The notes under the pieces were generated by a model, which was not told the DNA's origin, did not search any database, and was given only the letters and a program-made list of their open reading frames with translations. A stretch of DNA of 64,000 bases from Silene latifolia (lineage: Eukaryota > Streptophyta > Magnoliopsida > Caryophyllales > Caryophyllaceae). This document shows positions 1 through 11,900 of this stretch, piece by piece. The position numbers and the translations under genes are program-made. How positions within the stretch are numbered: position 1 is the first letter of the stretch; every line of letters begins with the position of its first letter. Where the stretch lies: positions 13,208,948 through 13,272,947 of the forward strand of contig NC_133532.1 in NCBI RefSeq assembly GCF_048544455.1. The letters are read 5' to 3'.

Positions 1-224
1 AAAAGTTGTCGAGTTTTACTAACAAAAATTGTCGAAGTTCAATCAAAAAGTTATTGAGCTTAAGAGGAATAATTATTAAACTCAATAACTTTTTAAATTA
101 GTTCAATAACTTATAAAATAAATTTCGACAACTTTGTGTAAGTTAACTCAACAACTTTGAGGATTATCATGCAATACTAATATACAACTGGTTGTAAGAT
201 AGTATTTGTGGTTTAGACAGCGCA
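1..224. repeat. AT-rich dispersed repeat, copy 1 (cut by window edge)
   Basis: The stretch is built of short phrases such as caaagttattgagctt and aactttgtgtaag, and ends with tacaactggttgta followed by gtatttgtg. The same order of phrases recurs at about 2010-2273, so this is a dispersed repeat. Short inverted segments around ttgagctt and aagctcaa suggest a MITE-like origin. No coding potential is seen. The family is not recognised. Confidence 0.55.
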
Positions 225-568
225 AAAAAATCTGAGATATTCTTTAAAGACTGATGGTAGTGATCTTATTAACCTTTAATTTGCTGTCAGAATTATTTGT
301 GAATGTTGTTGTATACTTTAATCATTAATTATTAATTATATGGAATCTGTTTCGACAACGACACATGAATGTCAGATTCATTGGAATCTGGAATCAGATG
401 CAACAGTATAAACCCAACATAAGGTGAGCAGTTGGTTATGTATGGTTAACTGATGATAAAAAAGGGTCTAACTTTTTGGGTGCTCATCACACGCATTCCT
501 CTTTCAACAATTGTCTAAGAGATGCAAGTTGAGTTGTTCAGCAAATTCTCATTTAAGACGGGTATGTC
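225..568. other. Intergenic, no feature recognised
   Basis: No convincing gene or repeat boundary is seen. The last eight bases, ggtatgtc (561-568), are the left direct repeat of the element that follows. Confidence 0.5.
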
Positions 569-1104
569 AGGAAATTTTTCATTTCGGTGGTTGGACAAAG
601 ACAGAGATCGGGACGGGACCATTTTGGTAGGACAGATTTTATTTGGTCCGGTCCATGGTCCACCTATTTACTCTACTTTGGTCTACGGTCCGGTCTTGGA
701 CCAAACCGAATGGACCGCGGACCGGACCATGGACCGAACTTATATAAGAAAAGAATCTTTAAAATTGGAAGATTATTGATTTTATTTTCTAACTTTGTTA
801 ACACGTATTATAAGATGTGTAATTATGTACTTAAATCTAGTAAAAATAAAATATTGTTTATTTTGATCGTTGCGAGTTTTTTAACTTCTAACTTTATATG
901 ATAGGCATGTACATGCCAATCATATTTGGTCCACTTTGGTCCATTTGATCCGGTTCGTCCGGTCTACGCGTTTTTCTGGTCCAAAGCGGACCGGACCAAT
1001 ATTAATATGGTCCGGTCCTCGGTCCATCTTTTAACCCTTATTTGGTCTTCGGTCCAAAGGGTTTGGTCCGGTCCGGTCCGGTCCCGGACCAATGAACACC
1101 CCTA
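569..1104. mobile_element. hAT-like non-autonomous element, GGTCC-rich
   Basis: Two clusters of GGTCC/GGACC repeats (about 640-740 and 930-1095) face each other. The right end reads caatgaacacccctag, the inverted form of a common plant transposon end. The 8-bp direct repeat ggtatgtc flanks the unit at 561-568 and 1105-1112, the target-site length of hAT elements. The left terminal inverted repeat is poorly preserved. The small open frames here come from the repeat and are not genes. Confidence 0.5.
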
Positions 1105-1112
1105 GGTATGTC

Positions 1113-2009
1113 GTCTCAAGCTTAAACTGGTCAAAACTCAAAGAGGTGTTACTATGAGAGGAATAAGACAAAAGCAGAATACATGGGGAAAAACAAAAGA
1201 TTTGTCGTATGGCTAGCTGGGTTTGGCGAAGTCCTTGGAAGAGACCCTCTTGTATTCGATTACTATGCAATTTCGGTTGTGGGAGATCACAATCTTAACA
1301 CAATGATTCCCACTTCATAGGTTTCAGAGATGGTCCTCTACCTCTAGTTATGAAGATAAAGAATACATCCCTAGGCATATTTCCGATCTGATTGTCCCAG
1401 TAAATAGTTTACGTTTATTTTTGAGTTAGTATTCTCTTTTTTCGTTTTTTTTATGTGAAGTACTTGTAATGAATATCTAATTTCATGCTTGACACCTTTA
1501 CCACCCCCAACGACGACCACAAAGATGAGTAAAAAAAGACGACAAGAGGGAAAACACGATAACTATCAACTCTCATGGTATGGAAACGTCAATGTGAGCG
1601 ACAAGAGGGAAAACACGATAACTATGAAAACAAGATAAGTGAAATGAGGTGAGGAGGAAGAGGAAATGAGTAGTGATGGCGCGATTGAGGCCATTGCTTT
1701 GGCAACAAGAAGGAAATAATGCAAAAGAGAACATATTATACTAGACTAGGCTTACTAGTATTCAAGGGTACAGATTCAGTCAAGTTTAGAAGAAAGTGTA
1801 AAAAAGAAGGAAGATTATATGCTCCTCCACTCCTGCAACTTTCAACAAGAATATATATATTCTACCACTAGTTTTTGAGAAAAGTTTGGAGTGACATGTG
1901 ATACATGATTCTTTTTCATTCAAGGATCCATGTCCATTTGAGACTCAGATTCCGAAACAACACAAACCATACCAAATTTAATATCTATGTATTTAGACTC
2001 AGTTAATGT
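1113..2009. other. Intergenic, no gene seen
   Basis: AT-rich sequence with no credible ORF. A short direct duplication of gcgacaagagggaaaacacg occurs near 1538 and 1599. Confidence 0.5.
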
Positions 2010-2273
2010 ATTATACAACTGGTTGTATATACAACTTAATCAATGTAATTGAGCGTTGTTACAAAGTTGTTAAGCTCTATTAACAAAATTATCGAGTTAT
2101 GATACAAAGTTATTGAGCTTAACAGAATAATTATTAAGCTCAATAATTTCGCAATATAGCTCAATACCTTGTAAAATAGCTCAACAACTTTGTGTAAGAG
2201 TTCAATAACTTTGAGGCAGTTGTATAATGCTATTATACAATTGGTTGTAGGATGGTATTTGTGAATTAGACTC
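2010..2273. repeat. AT-rich dispersed repeat, copy 2 (MITE-like)
   Basis: This is the second copy of the repeat at the window start, with the same order of caaagttattgagctt-like phrases. It begins at attatacaactggttgta and has the inverse of attatacaactg near 2216-2228, giving a short imperfect terminal inverted repeat. An internal stem forms between ttattgagctta and taagctcaataa. It does not code for protein. The family is unknown. Confidence 0.5.
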
Positions 2274-2329
2274 CATGTATAACTTGATCACAAGTATCCT
2301 GCAAAAGTTCGGATGGGGGGTTTATAATA

Positions 2330-2560
2330 CTGCAAATGTCAAGTAGCTTAACTGGTAAAGTCATTAAGGCGGGTTCAAGCTGAAATCCCGTCAACATAAC
2401 AAACTGCCGTTGTAATGTTATGTCGAAAATGATTGTTATAGTTAAAATATTGATCACAACTCTCACAAGTATCTTGCAAAAGTTTGCACAAGGGGTTAGA
2501 CCATACTGGTAAAGTCGAGGTAGTTTCAGTTCGAACCCTGTCAACATAGTTAAAATGCTC
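2330..2560 (+). repeat. SINE-like fragments with tRNA-type A and B box motifs
   Basis: Two related stretches carry a phrase like tagcttaactggtaaagtc, similar to a tRNA A box, followed 30-40 bp later by gggttcaagc or agttcgaaccctgtcaac, similar to a B box. They end in the shared cgtcaacata. This resembles tRNA-derived SINE heads. No acceptor stem can be folded, so it is not a tRNA gene. Confidence is low because no tail or target duplication was found. Confidence 0.3.
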
Positions 2561-2570
2561 CAAGCTGATC

Positions 2571-3491
2571 AGATTAATGAGAAAGCTCCAGTTCTCATAT
2601 ATTATCTGTCATAGTTTACGGCTTTACGCCGATTAATGAACATGGTCAATGGCTGGTATTTACTATTTTAGCATAAAACTTGTATAGTCCATGTCTTTCT
2701 AATAATAGGGGAAGTATGGAATATATATAATCAGTCTCCTTTAATCATCAAATATTCTGTGATAAAAAGATGTAAATCATTGTAAAATATAAAAAAGAGC
2801 ATTTTTTTGGTTGGCTTTTTAGTCTGTGTGTGTGCGCGCGTGTTCCAATAAGGTAGGGGCGTATATCAAAAGTTCATACAATATGTTCTCTTTCAGTCTT
2901 CTCAGTAGATGTTGTTTTCCTGTCAAAATTGTCAGTTTTGTTCCATGCAGCTTCTTTTTAGCTGTTACTATGAATTCTTATACTATGGCTCATTCGGAAA
3001 CATTCTCTTTGTGTCTTTTGCCTTCGCAAAACTTGCTATTACCTCTATTATAAGGTTTCTAGGTTTACTGACGGAACCAAATTTTGCTAATACTAGCTTT
3101 TGTTTAACAAAATGGACTATGGATGCGAAAAATATCGGTTTTCAATATCAGGTTACTCCTGTTGCTGTATATTAGCAGCTCACTGTCTTTTGTCCTAAAT
3201 AAATTACTTTTCGAAAAAACGAATGCAGGTTACAGGTAACTTCTGCTGAACTTCAGAATGATAGAATAAGGCTAAGTTTCATTAAACATAGAGAGCACAT
3301 TACATATTACATGCTTTAACTACAACATTGAACTAGCTACTTAGTTCATTGATAGTTTACTTAAAATAGCACACAAAATATACTTAAAAACCGAAACTAG
3401 TAGTACAATTGATCTAAAGTAACTGGATTCTTATTCTGTGCTGCTAAATCATATCTTGTACCCTGAAATAAACATGTTCGGAAACATGGTC
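2571..3491. other. Downstream flank of the first glutaredoxin
   Basis: No gene is recognised. The part next to the glutaredoxin stop (about 3300-3491) probably holds its 3' UTR, since the gene runs toward lower coordinates. Confidence 0.4.
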
Positions 3492-3800
3492 TTAGTATGG
3501 AACTTGATGGAAAGGCTGGATGAGTGGAATCAGTTTTCCCCTTAAATGGAGCGACATAATCTCGTTGGTCGAACCCATGAGCTTCCCCCCAATGAACACG
3601 GCCGGGACAGGTGCGTTGCATCCTAGCTTCATTATGGCCTTCTCCATTTCCTTGCCATCAGGGTCTTGGTCAATCTCATATATGCAAGGAGTCACCCCTA
3701 GCTCTTGGAACAGTATGTTGACGGTGTAGCACAGGCAACATGAGCTCTTGCTGAAGATCACAACCCCATTTTCCGATGCAACCCTGATAACCTTGTCCAT
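3492..3800 (-). CDS. CC-type (class III, ROXY-like) glutaredoxin, CCLC active site
   Basis: A single-exon ORF of 102 codons has the usual size of plant CC-type glutaredoxins. The active site SSCCLC lies near residues 19-24, after the beta strand VVIFSK. The substrate-binding elements are also present: P(A/V)VFIGG around residues 66-72 (the cis-Pro and GG region) and the helix after GSTNEIMSLH. Family members are small glutathione-linked proteins that bind TGA bZIP transcription factors in nucleus and cytosol and act in development, nitrate and stress signalling. The C-terminus ends HQVPY instead of the ALWL-like end many ROXY proteins use to recruit TOPLESS, and the LxxLL-like stretch reads LIPLI, so co-repressor binding may be lost. 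A TATA box lies about 140 bp upstream. Which ROXY subgroup it belongs to is not decided here. Confidence 0.93.
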   Translation of the reverse strand: MDKVIRVASENGVVIFSKSSCCLCYTVNILFQELGVTPCIYEIDQDPDGKEMEKAIMKLGCNAPVPAVFIGGKLMGSTNEIMSLHLRGKLIPLIQPFHQVPY

Positions 3801-3826
3801 CTTGATTCGGGGAAGTTAAGTTAAAT

Positions 3827-3845
3827 GTGACCTAGTTTAGGTCAC
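3827..3845. promoter_or_regulatory. Palindrome GTGACCTA-gtt-TAGGTCAC in glutaredoxin leader
   Basis: A perfect 8-bp inverted repeat with a 3-bp spacer lies 27 bp upstream of the ATG, in the presumed 5' UTR. The half-sites contain TGAC, the core of TGA-bZIP and WRKY sites. Any function is inference; it could also be a small mRNA hairpin. Confidence 0.3.
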
Positions 3846-3936
3846 TGGACTTAATAATATTGAGTTTAAGGGCAGTTTTTGTATGGGAAATTTGTTTGAA
3901 TGTTTTGTTGATGGAACTTTGTGTTTCGCGGCTGAA

Positions 3937-3947
3937 CTATTTATAAG
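3937..3947 (-). promoter_or_regulatory. TATA box of the first glutaredoxin gene
   Basis: On the minus strand the sequence reads CTTATAAATAG, about 140 bp upstream of the ATG. That is a normal plant TATA box distance for a short leader. Confidence 0.6.
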
Positions 3948-5932
3948 GGTAGTTTGTGTACAATGTTTGCTCTGCTTGTACAGAAGTGTTGAAAAGATAC
4001 TGTGCTTTAGTTAGATGCTCGTAAAGCGACTTTCCAAGAGATTGGAACTAGGGTCGGTTGCAGTAGTGTGAAGTGTGTTGTATGTACTTCTCTTCAAATC
4101 AACAGCTTGGTTGGCAGACACAATCTTGACAAAAATCTTCATTACTGAAGTGACAAAACGCAGAAATCGCGGTGTATTAACAAGAAAGTCGTTTCATTAG
4201 TCTAATTTTATGAAAAATGAATGCTTTCAGAAGTATGATTATGACTGACATTATATACTAATTGTCTTTTCATAGGAAACTAAGAAGAAAATTACTTAAA
4301 AGTTGTTCTGTGATGTGTGTTTTCATTCGGATTCTTTCGAAAAAAAAAGCATTCTTTGAATTCACAGGAGGAAGTTTATCAGGATCAGCTTTAGGTGGGG
4401 TTTGATTCTGTGCAGTGAACACCAACTTGGCCTGATTCTTTTTTATATGTCAAGCTTGCAAGATTCTGTACTTTTATACTAAAAAATACACCCAATCTTT
4501 TATACCTTTTGCCGGATACTGTAACACAGTATATTTGGAAAGTTGTTATTAGCATTAGTGTAAGAAATGAACATGTTACATCTGTATGTAGGTTCAGTTC
4601 TTCCATGAGATTTTTTGTGAGACAATGGTTCATGAACTTGAAATAAACTGTGAACCTGTGAGGCACTGGGTTAATGTCGTCGATGTTGGTTGGTTGTTGT
4701 TGTTATTGACTCATGAACTTATATTATGTCAATAATACTGACTCAGTAAACTATATCCTGTAAAATGGTGATGACACAGTATGTAGACTGAGTTGGGTTT
4801 GTTTTGTTTCATATTTTCCTATTTTTTTCCGCTAGAGGCAACCCAGTGACTGTCTGCACTTTTCGACCCTTTTGACGTTATTTCATGCACACTCGATGTT
4901 TCCTACCATTATCTGTGTAAAATCAAATTAGCCTCTTTAGGAGGTGCTAGTCAATAAAAAGGACAGTTCCTCTTTTGATCCTTGTTTATGCTCTATGCTT
5001 ATGTTCAAAAATAAGAACATTGTGATCTCTTCTTTAATTGAATGTAAGTCGCCACTGTAATGAAAACTACAGATTCCTGAGCGTCCAACAGTCTAACTTA
5101 TGTCTCTCCCTGCCTTGACTACAAGATGATCCCTCGACCCTCACTATTGTTTGACCATGGAGATTTCTTTCTTGCCGTGAGATAAGGGCCATAAGTCAAT
5201 TAGGCAAGCAAGGGTGTGCGTAATATTGCAGGTCAAAGAAGCGGACTGTAACACTAACACCCTTGCGTAATATTGAGGTCAAAGAAGCGGATTGTGACAC
5301 TAACAGAGCCGCTATGCAGTTTTGATGCTGACTGGCTTTAAACCTGGTCATGACTATGAGTACTACGTCCAATGACTTTAACAACTCTAACTGTCGCATA
5401 AGACGTGTTCTGTTTAATCTTAGGATCGTAGGTGACTGATATTAGTCTGATGCCATGTAGGCTAACAAAATATCTCACATGTTGTTTGATTCGATTCTTT
5501 TTGATAAAAGAACATGATCTGCTGCCAGAAATTGGATTCACTTAGAAAAAATCATTCTGGTGAAAAAAAAAACTAGGCTGAATCGATTGAGTTACTAAGC
5601 TCGACCAGCTCGTAAGGGCACAAGTTCCTAACTAAGGTCTACTGAGATGGAAGTTAGCAAGTCCTTGAAAGGCATACATGATATCTTAATCTTTGAGTGC
5701 TTTTTTTAAAATTTGAGCATATGGGGAGTTAATGATCCTTTTACCAGAGTCTTGCTTAATGTAATTTCAGTTAATAATGGTCACTGTTAATTTCCGGTTG
5801 TCCAAATTTACGCGTAATAAAGCTAAAAAGATTGATATTACAGACTAATATGTTACATAATGGTTGTCAAAACCTCATTAAAAAATCACAAGCTCTTGAT
5901 TATTTCTTTATGCATTAGGGTTTCTGTAAAAA
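3948..5932. other. Intergenic region between the two glutaredoxins
   Basis: No gene is recognised. A direct duplication near 5215-5310 repeats a gtaatattg(c)aggtcaaagaagcgga phrase about 50 bp apart. The right end near 5900 probably holds the 3' UTR of the second glutaredoxin. Confidence 0.4.
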
Positions 5933-6241
5933 CTAAAACCAGATAGCTTTTGCTTGAATGAGCAAATCTCTGAGGGAGCCATTGAGATGAGCTCCTAGAA
6001 CGTCTTTAGCGGAACCTACATATTCACCTCCAATAAACACGGCAGGGAAAGTAGGGTTGCACCCTAGCCGTTGTAGGGCGCACTCCATTTCCCGGCCTTT
6101 AGCCTCCCTGTCTAGTTCATAGACTGCAGGACTTGCACCTAAATCATAAAACAGTGATTTGATGCTATGGCACATACAGCATGAGCTTTTGGTGAAAATC
6201 ACGACTGCCTTAGTCCTCGACAACTCGCTAACACAATCCAT
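5933..6241 (-). CDS. CC-type (class III, ROXY-like) glutaredoxin, CCMC active site
   Basis: A second single-exon ORF of 102 codons, about half identical to the glutaredoxin 2.1 kb away and in the same orientation, so the two look like an old tandem pair. The active site SSCCMC is near residues 19-24, and the FPAVFIGG glutathione-binding loop is near residues 65-72. Unlike its neighbour it keeps an LRDLL (LxxLL) motif near the C-terminus and ends AKAIWF, which resembles the ALWL-type end known to bind TOPLESS co-repressors in ROXY proteins. It is therefore the better candidate for a TGA-factor/TOPLESS adaptor. The ATG is the first in frame, and a TATA box lies 150 bp upstream. Confidence 0.94.
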   Translation of the reverse strand: MDCVSELSRTKAVVIFTKSSCCMCHSIKSLFYDLGASPAVYELDREAKGREMECALQRLGCNPTFPAVFIGGEYVGSAKDVLGAHLNGSLRDLLIQAKAIWF

Positions 6242-6390
6242 GTTTTAACTAATTAAGGAATTATTATCGACAGTTCAGTGAGAGTTAATTAATTAAAGAC
6301 GTGAAAAGGAGGCACAAGGCCGGTATAAGTTGAAAGAAGTAGGGAATAAACTGATGTGTTTTTGTGAGTTCTGTTCTTGGCTGACTATCA

Positions 6391-6398
6391 ATTTATAG
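6391..6398 (-). promoter_or_regulatory. TATA box of the second glutaredoxin gene
   Basis: CTATAAAT on the minus strand, about 150 bp upstream of the ATG. Confidence 0.55.
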
Positions 6399-6497
6399 AT
6401 GCTGAAAAAAGATGATCTGAATTACATTGTGGGATAAGGATAAGCTTGAAGATTTCCTTAGTTTGTATGATTTTTTTTGGCTTAGATAGTGACTGTT

Positions 6498-6576
6498 CGA
6501 AAAGATGATTCATGTCAGCCGACCCCAAATCATTTTGGGATTAAGGCTCTGATGTTGTTGTTGTTGTTGTTGTTGT
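6498..6576 (+). mobile_element. 79-bp RTE-type LINE 3' stub with TSD
   Basis: The sequence matches the last 60 bp of the RTE LINE at 13104-15245 (the phrase gaccccaaatcattttggg and ggctctgatg) and ends in a (TTG)n tail. It is flanked by the 12-bp direct repeat atagtgactgtt at 6486-6497 and 6577-6588. It is a severely 5'-truncated copy inserted in plus orientation. Confidence 0.85.
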
Positions 6577-6588
6577 ATAGTGACTGTT

Positions 6589-8958
6589 GTGCTATGATCA
6601 ACTTGCTTTAGCCTTTAAGTATCAACTTTGAGCATTAATTTAAGTTTCAGGAAATCAGGAATGTCTGTCCCTACATTTCTGAAATCTTTCATGAAGTTAG
6701 TTAATTGTTGGGTTTAAACTATTTTAATGACTGTTTCAGACGATGAGTCAGGTTAGCCGACTCATAATCTTTCCGCAACTAAGGCTTCCTGCAGGTTGTG
6801 TAGAGTGGATTGGTAGGAATATATTCCTGATTTATATAGAATGGTCTTTTCAGGTTGAGTTGATGGAGAATATAACCGGGATCGTCATAATGCAACTGCA
6901 TCCTGATACAGTACAACTCTGATCAGTACTGTTTTCTAAACATTTTGTATCAAATTCTACAATGCTAGTAGTAACTTTCTGGTAGTGCAGTATTGTTCTT
7001 TTACTATATAATAGCATTCCTGTTTTCCTGAGTTGTCGTAAACTCACGAGATGACTACTCGTTTTTTTTCAGCCAAGGTTCCTTGCACAGCTTGATCAAC
7101 TTGCTTACAGTATTTATCATCTGCCATTTGCTAGTTAAAATCCTTTTGCCCTTTTAGGAAACGAGTAATCATTTTAGTTGTATCGAGAATGACACTGACG
7201 ACTGTTACTTCATTATGTAAGAAGCGCAAACAGTTTGGTTGGATTGTATAAATTTATATACCAAAGCCGAGGAGTAGCAGATTTTTAGCCCCATTTAAAA
7301 TTATACATAGCGAAACTTACCTAACCTGAGAATGACCTTGATCCGATGTCTGTCGGACACAAGACCATCCCATTATCCAAAATGATCCGAAATGACCTGA
7401 TTAACTCAAAATGATTGTATACATTACAAATAGCGAAAATTGCCTGAATGACGAGGATGAAACCCGTCTGACTAGAGTCTATCCAACGTGACAGGACTTA
7501 AAATGAACCAAACTAAGGCAGTGTATAAATGAACCAAATAGGACCGATCCAGGTCTAAACTGAATGACTCGTTTGCCAAGTCTATTAAAAATGGGTAAAG
7601 CAGTAAGAATCGCGATCATGGCCGTTTATTCTTATAATGGCCACACACCAAAATATTCTCTAGTGTGTTACAAATGAGGAATAGAATCATGCATAGAAGT
7701 TGGAGGAATAATAAGAAGACACAAGTGTAAGATAGGGAGGAATGTCAAACCAGTGTAGGATGTGAATTGAGATTCGGATGAGAGATATGTTGGCTTCTTT
7801 CTCATGTCAGCACATTCCATTTTACAAATTCTTATGTAACACGGTTTTAAGCGTGAAACGTACCAAAACCGATCCATATGCAACCTCACTTGGAACATTG
7901 TATGGTCAGAACATCAAAAATGTTTTAACTTGTGAACAAAATGTACTGTATATCATAAGCTGAAACAACAGAGATATCCAGCTTATGAAATAATGTTAAT
8001 GGCTTCTGATCTTTCTACCATTGTCGTCGTTGTTGTGGTGACCATGCTCAGGATGCATTTTAAGTGAGCAAATCAAAAATATGTTTACTGATGGTAGCAT
8101 TTTAGCGTATTAACTTCGTCAAACTCGCTCAAAAATGACTCCCTTCAACTCAGAAATTCCTATCATTTTCCGAGATTAGGTCAATTAAGATATTCGTCGA
8201 TTTCCTTAATCAAGTAAATTACTGTTCCAATAAAAAATAAACGTTATTATGTAACCAAAAGAGTTCACTGTACGCATAAAAATCCCGCGTCTTCGCCTTA
8301 TTCCTTGGAAAAAAGAAAATATCATACAAGATCCAACTAAAGTGAGATTCCGAAACAAACAAGTTGAACAATCTTTCCTTACTCCTGCCTATCCACTTCC
8401 GCATCCATTATCAATGAGGCAAGTAAGATTCTATGTGAAAATAATGAGAACAAAGTTTAATACTGTAATTAAAGATGAACTTGTAAGAGTGAACTCTGAA
8501 CACCATGGAAACAGAAATGAAGATTTACTTCACTTGTTATTCAGTAAGGTTAATGTATTGACTAGTACACATTACTCACCAACTGCTTCAGCAGCACACA
8601 GATACAACATTACCCGGTGATAAGCACCGTCATGAACTTCTACAATTAATTTAAAATATTAAATAAAAAAATTGTAGTTTCGTCAACAGTTGCAGTGCTC
8701 CACGGAACATGCACCACACCCGACCTGAAAAAACGACCAACCCCCTTCCGAGAATAACCCGACAGAAATCACATGTGGAAGTATTCCACTTCCATCTAAA
8801 GATACCCGAGCATCGACGCCAGATTGCTCCAATTTTGTCAAACTCCTCGCAATCTTTCCGTAGCATGCCCAAATTTGAACCTGGACCTTGTACCATCTCT
8901 GCTTGCTAAGGGCGTAATTCATGAGAAATTATCAATCGTTTCTGCCATTAACCCTGGA
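6589..8958. other. Intergenic; downstream flank of the ubiquitin protease gene
   Basis: No credible gene is seen. Around 6738-6800 there is a faint resemblance to the RTE 3' end. Around 7310-7560 repeated ccgaaatgacc-like phrases resemble the CCCGA-rich element at 43742-44202. The right end (about 8650-8958) is probably 3' UTR of the ubiquitin protease gene. Confidence 0.4.
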
Positions 8959-11900
8959 TCATATCCTGAATGGCTCATGTACATAAATATGTTTCCCTTT
9001 CTTTGCCTCTAATTTTGCTTTCTTTGAAGATATTTCTTGGAATAAATTAGATCCGCCAAGAGAGTTCTTCAACCCCCTCACCTTTTTCCTTTTACCTCGG
9101 TCATATTCCTCATCCCTGGAAAATTGTATCAAGGAAATCCATTGGTTACAAAGATAAACACTACACCCACTATAAACAGAAGCAGTTGTCTAAGTCCCCA
9201 CTCCCCCAGTCCTAACAAAGAAACTAGACTCACAAGAAGGTACGCCTTTCACCTACTACAGTGTCGAGCATCGAAAACCAAGACAAACTATTGACAGAAA
9301 CTGAACACTAACATGAGGCAGTCTCGTGATTATATTTCCACGAGTGACAGTCTAAGGACTTGTGGGTATAGCTTATATTTATAATATAATAGCTTATATT
9401 TCCACCGTTATTACAACACTGGCCCCGCCAGAAACCAATGACCCTATATAACCACCTTACCACCCCCACCAAACACCATTAAAACCTTAACCACCACATC
9501 TCCACAAACCACCTGCTATTCCCACCCAAACCACCACCAAAACAACTGCTAAGTGCTAACCCTATTCGATTCTGTGTAGTGTGTGGTAGCTGGTGGGGAT
9601 GGCGGTGACTGAGGGAAGGAGAGGTTTGGGTGATGTAGTTAGGAAGAGGAAAGAAGGAAGAATAGTTTCTCAAGTGGTCCTATAGTGTGCATCAGTTTTA
9701 AACTAGAGATTGAAAATCAAGATGCATATTAGCTCACCATTCATCCAATACATGACCAATGGTAACTATCTCCGGGACATTGTCTGCCACATTTTCTGAG
9801 GCAGCCTCTACTGTTTCCCAACTTGTCACTGTAAAATAAAATCACAAAGACCATAATTAATGAAATCAGAGTGCAAAAGTGTTGTGCAGAAACAAAGCAC
9901 ATAAAAGACATAACAGGCATCAGGAATCATATTCATGAAGGCTGAAGTAATCAGGAAAGGATGACAATCTGCGGCCAGGAAACACAGCAGAAGTAAATAC
10001 AATCAAAATACAGAACGCGGACAACGGAGACCAATATGAAGCTTTTCTAATAAAGGAGAAAAAAGGTCCCACACAAGAACAAGCATAAAAATCATGTGAA
10101 GCAAAATTATACAAAAACTGCGAGTGAGTGGTAAACTTAAATAGATGAAAACAGAGATGCACCAAGCCTATTTTAAAACTAAGAGCTGAAAAAAGATCAA
10201 AAGCTACTAACCAATAGTATTCTGCGATAGTTTATTCTGAGGTTGAAAATGTTGCTTTCCAGAACAAGAACCACCAACATCCTTGCATTGCGCTTTCAGG
10301 CTAATAGCTTCTTCTGGAAGCTTACCAATTACATGCAGTGCTTGGCTGGATTGAGCTATACTTTTGAGTACATCATTTGATTCCACAAGAGGTAAACTGG
10401 AATTGGTATCCATTTCACAGTCCTTGGAATCATCCTTTTCTCGCTCTCTAGAAATAGAGTTGTCAACTCCTAAAGAGGTTGATGCAATTGCAGCAGAAGA
10501 ATTTGTGTTTGCAGGAACAACTCCCTCGTTAAACAAGTTTTTGTGCAAAGCAAGTTTTGTTTGTTGTTTAATCCTCTTGCATTTTTTCTTCTTCCTACAA
10601 TTCAAAGCGGCCGCATACAACATCTTGGTGCTCAAATGCATCCCTACAATCCTAGACTTTGATATCTTCTTCAACAGTCCTTGCCGAGATGCTGACTTCT
10701 CCAAACACTTCTTTTTTATTCTTGATTTGGTCACCTTTGAAATCTATGAAGATACCACACTCCCCATTTGAGAAAACGGTATTGCTTCCTTTAAACTGAT
10801 ACTATGTATAAGAAAGGGAAGAACGGCATATATATAATGAAACTTACTTCAGTCGGTCCACCTTGACTGTTTCCCTGAATTGTTGAACCCAATAGAACAT
10901 CTGTCAACGCCTTATCTTGTATCTGGAAATAAAAAGAGAACAAAGATTAATCAAAAAATATTAAAAAAAAAAAAACTCTCCTCTTCCCATCCCCTCCAAA
11001 AAAACAAAGAAAGAAGGGAAAGGATGAAGGAACTAACCAGAACAGAAGATTTCTCCCCTACACCAGAAGATTTATCACCAACACTTGATGGACATTCAAG
11101 ACTTGCAGTTTTTTCAACGTGTAAGCAAGCATCACTCTTAAGCGTTTTGTTGCTATCTGAGCTAGCTACATTCTCACCACTATTTTCAGCACCCTTGCTT
11201 AATTTCATCACATTATCTAAATTAGCCTTTGGTTCCGACAAATTATCAGTTTTCATAACTGAAGATTCAGATGAAATATTGCCTAAACTTCGATTTATGT
11301 CTTGCTTTGAGCTTCTTGATGAATTTGCTTGAACCGCAACTTCAGAAGGGTTAGAGTTCGCCGACCGTTTCACAGCCGTACCAGACTGTATAGCCTCATC
11401 TGAATTTCTCCCAGCAGCAGGATGCTTGACACCAGGAAGGGAACTTGAAACATTTCGCATAGCCGCAACCAGGTTTTCTTTTTGTACAATGTCCATCACT
11501 TTCTTAGAAACAAATTTCTTCCGATCACGAACATAAAACAACATATATGCTTTCTGCTCCATGACAACCCTCTCACTCACCTGAGTAACCTGCATTATGA
11601 AGCCAACGTTGCAAGGTTAAGAAAACCAATTCAGAATAGAGCCTAATAGTGCACTTAAAAATAAATTAAGCCATCGTTCCCTTAATAAAATGCTCAGAAT
11701 TTGAAAGCAGAGAATTAAATGAAATGTTCAACTACTCAACTTACAAAAAGGCAACATCGAAAGATGACAGATATAGTAAATTGGAAAACACCTGTAAGCC
11801 TATAACAAGCACGATAAATTATTAACGACAAAATACTTGTTGATCAAATACTTTTTGCTACAGCAAAGGCAAGGCTACATTATCATCCTATCACAATGCC

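Noticed and set aside
522-901. Two overlapping open frames at the GGTCC-rich element
   Set aside because: They follow the element's repeats, have no motif and overlap each other in different frames.
2330-2400. Possible tRNA gene
   Set aside because: A and B box-like phrases exist but no acceptor stem or anticodon arm can be paired; kept only as a SINE-like fragment.
6738-6800. Fourth RTE 3' end
   Set aside because: The resemblance (caggttagccgac, aactaaggct) is weak, with no tail or target duplication.
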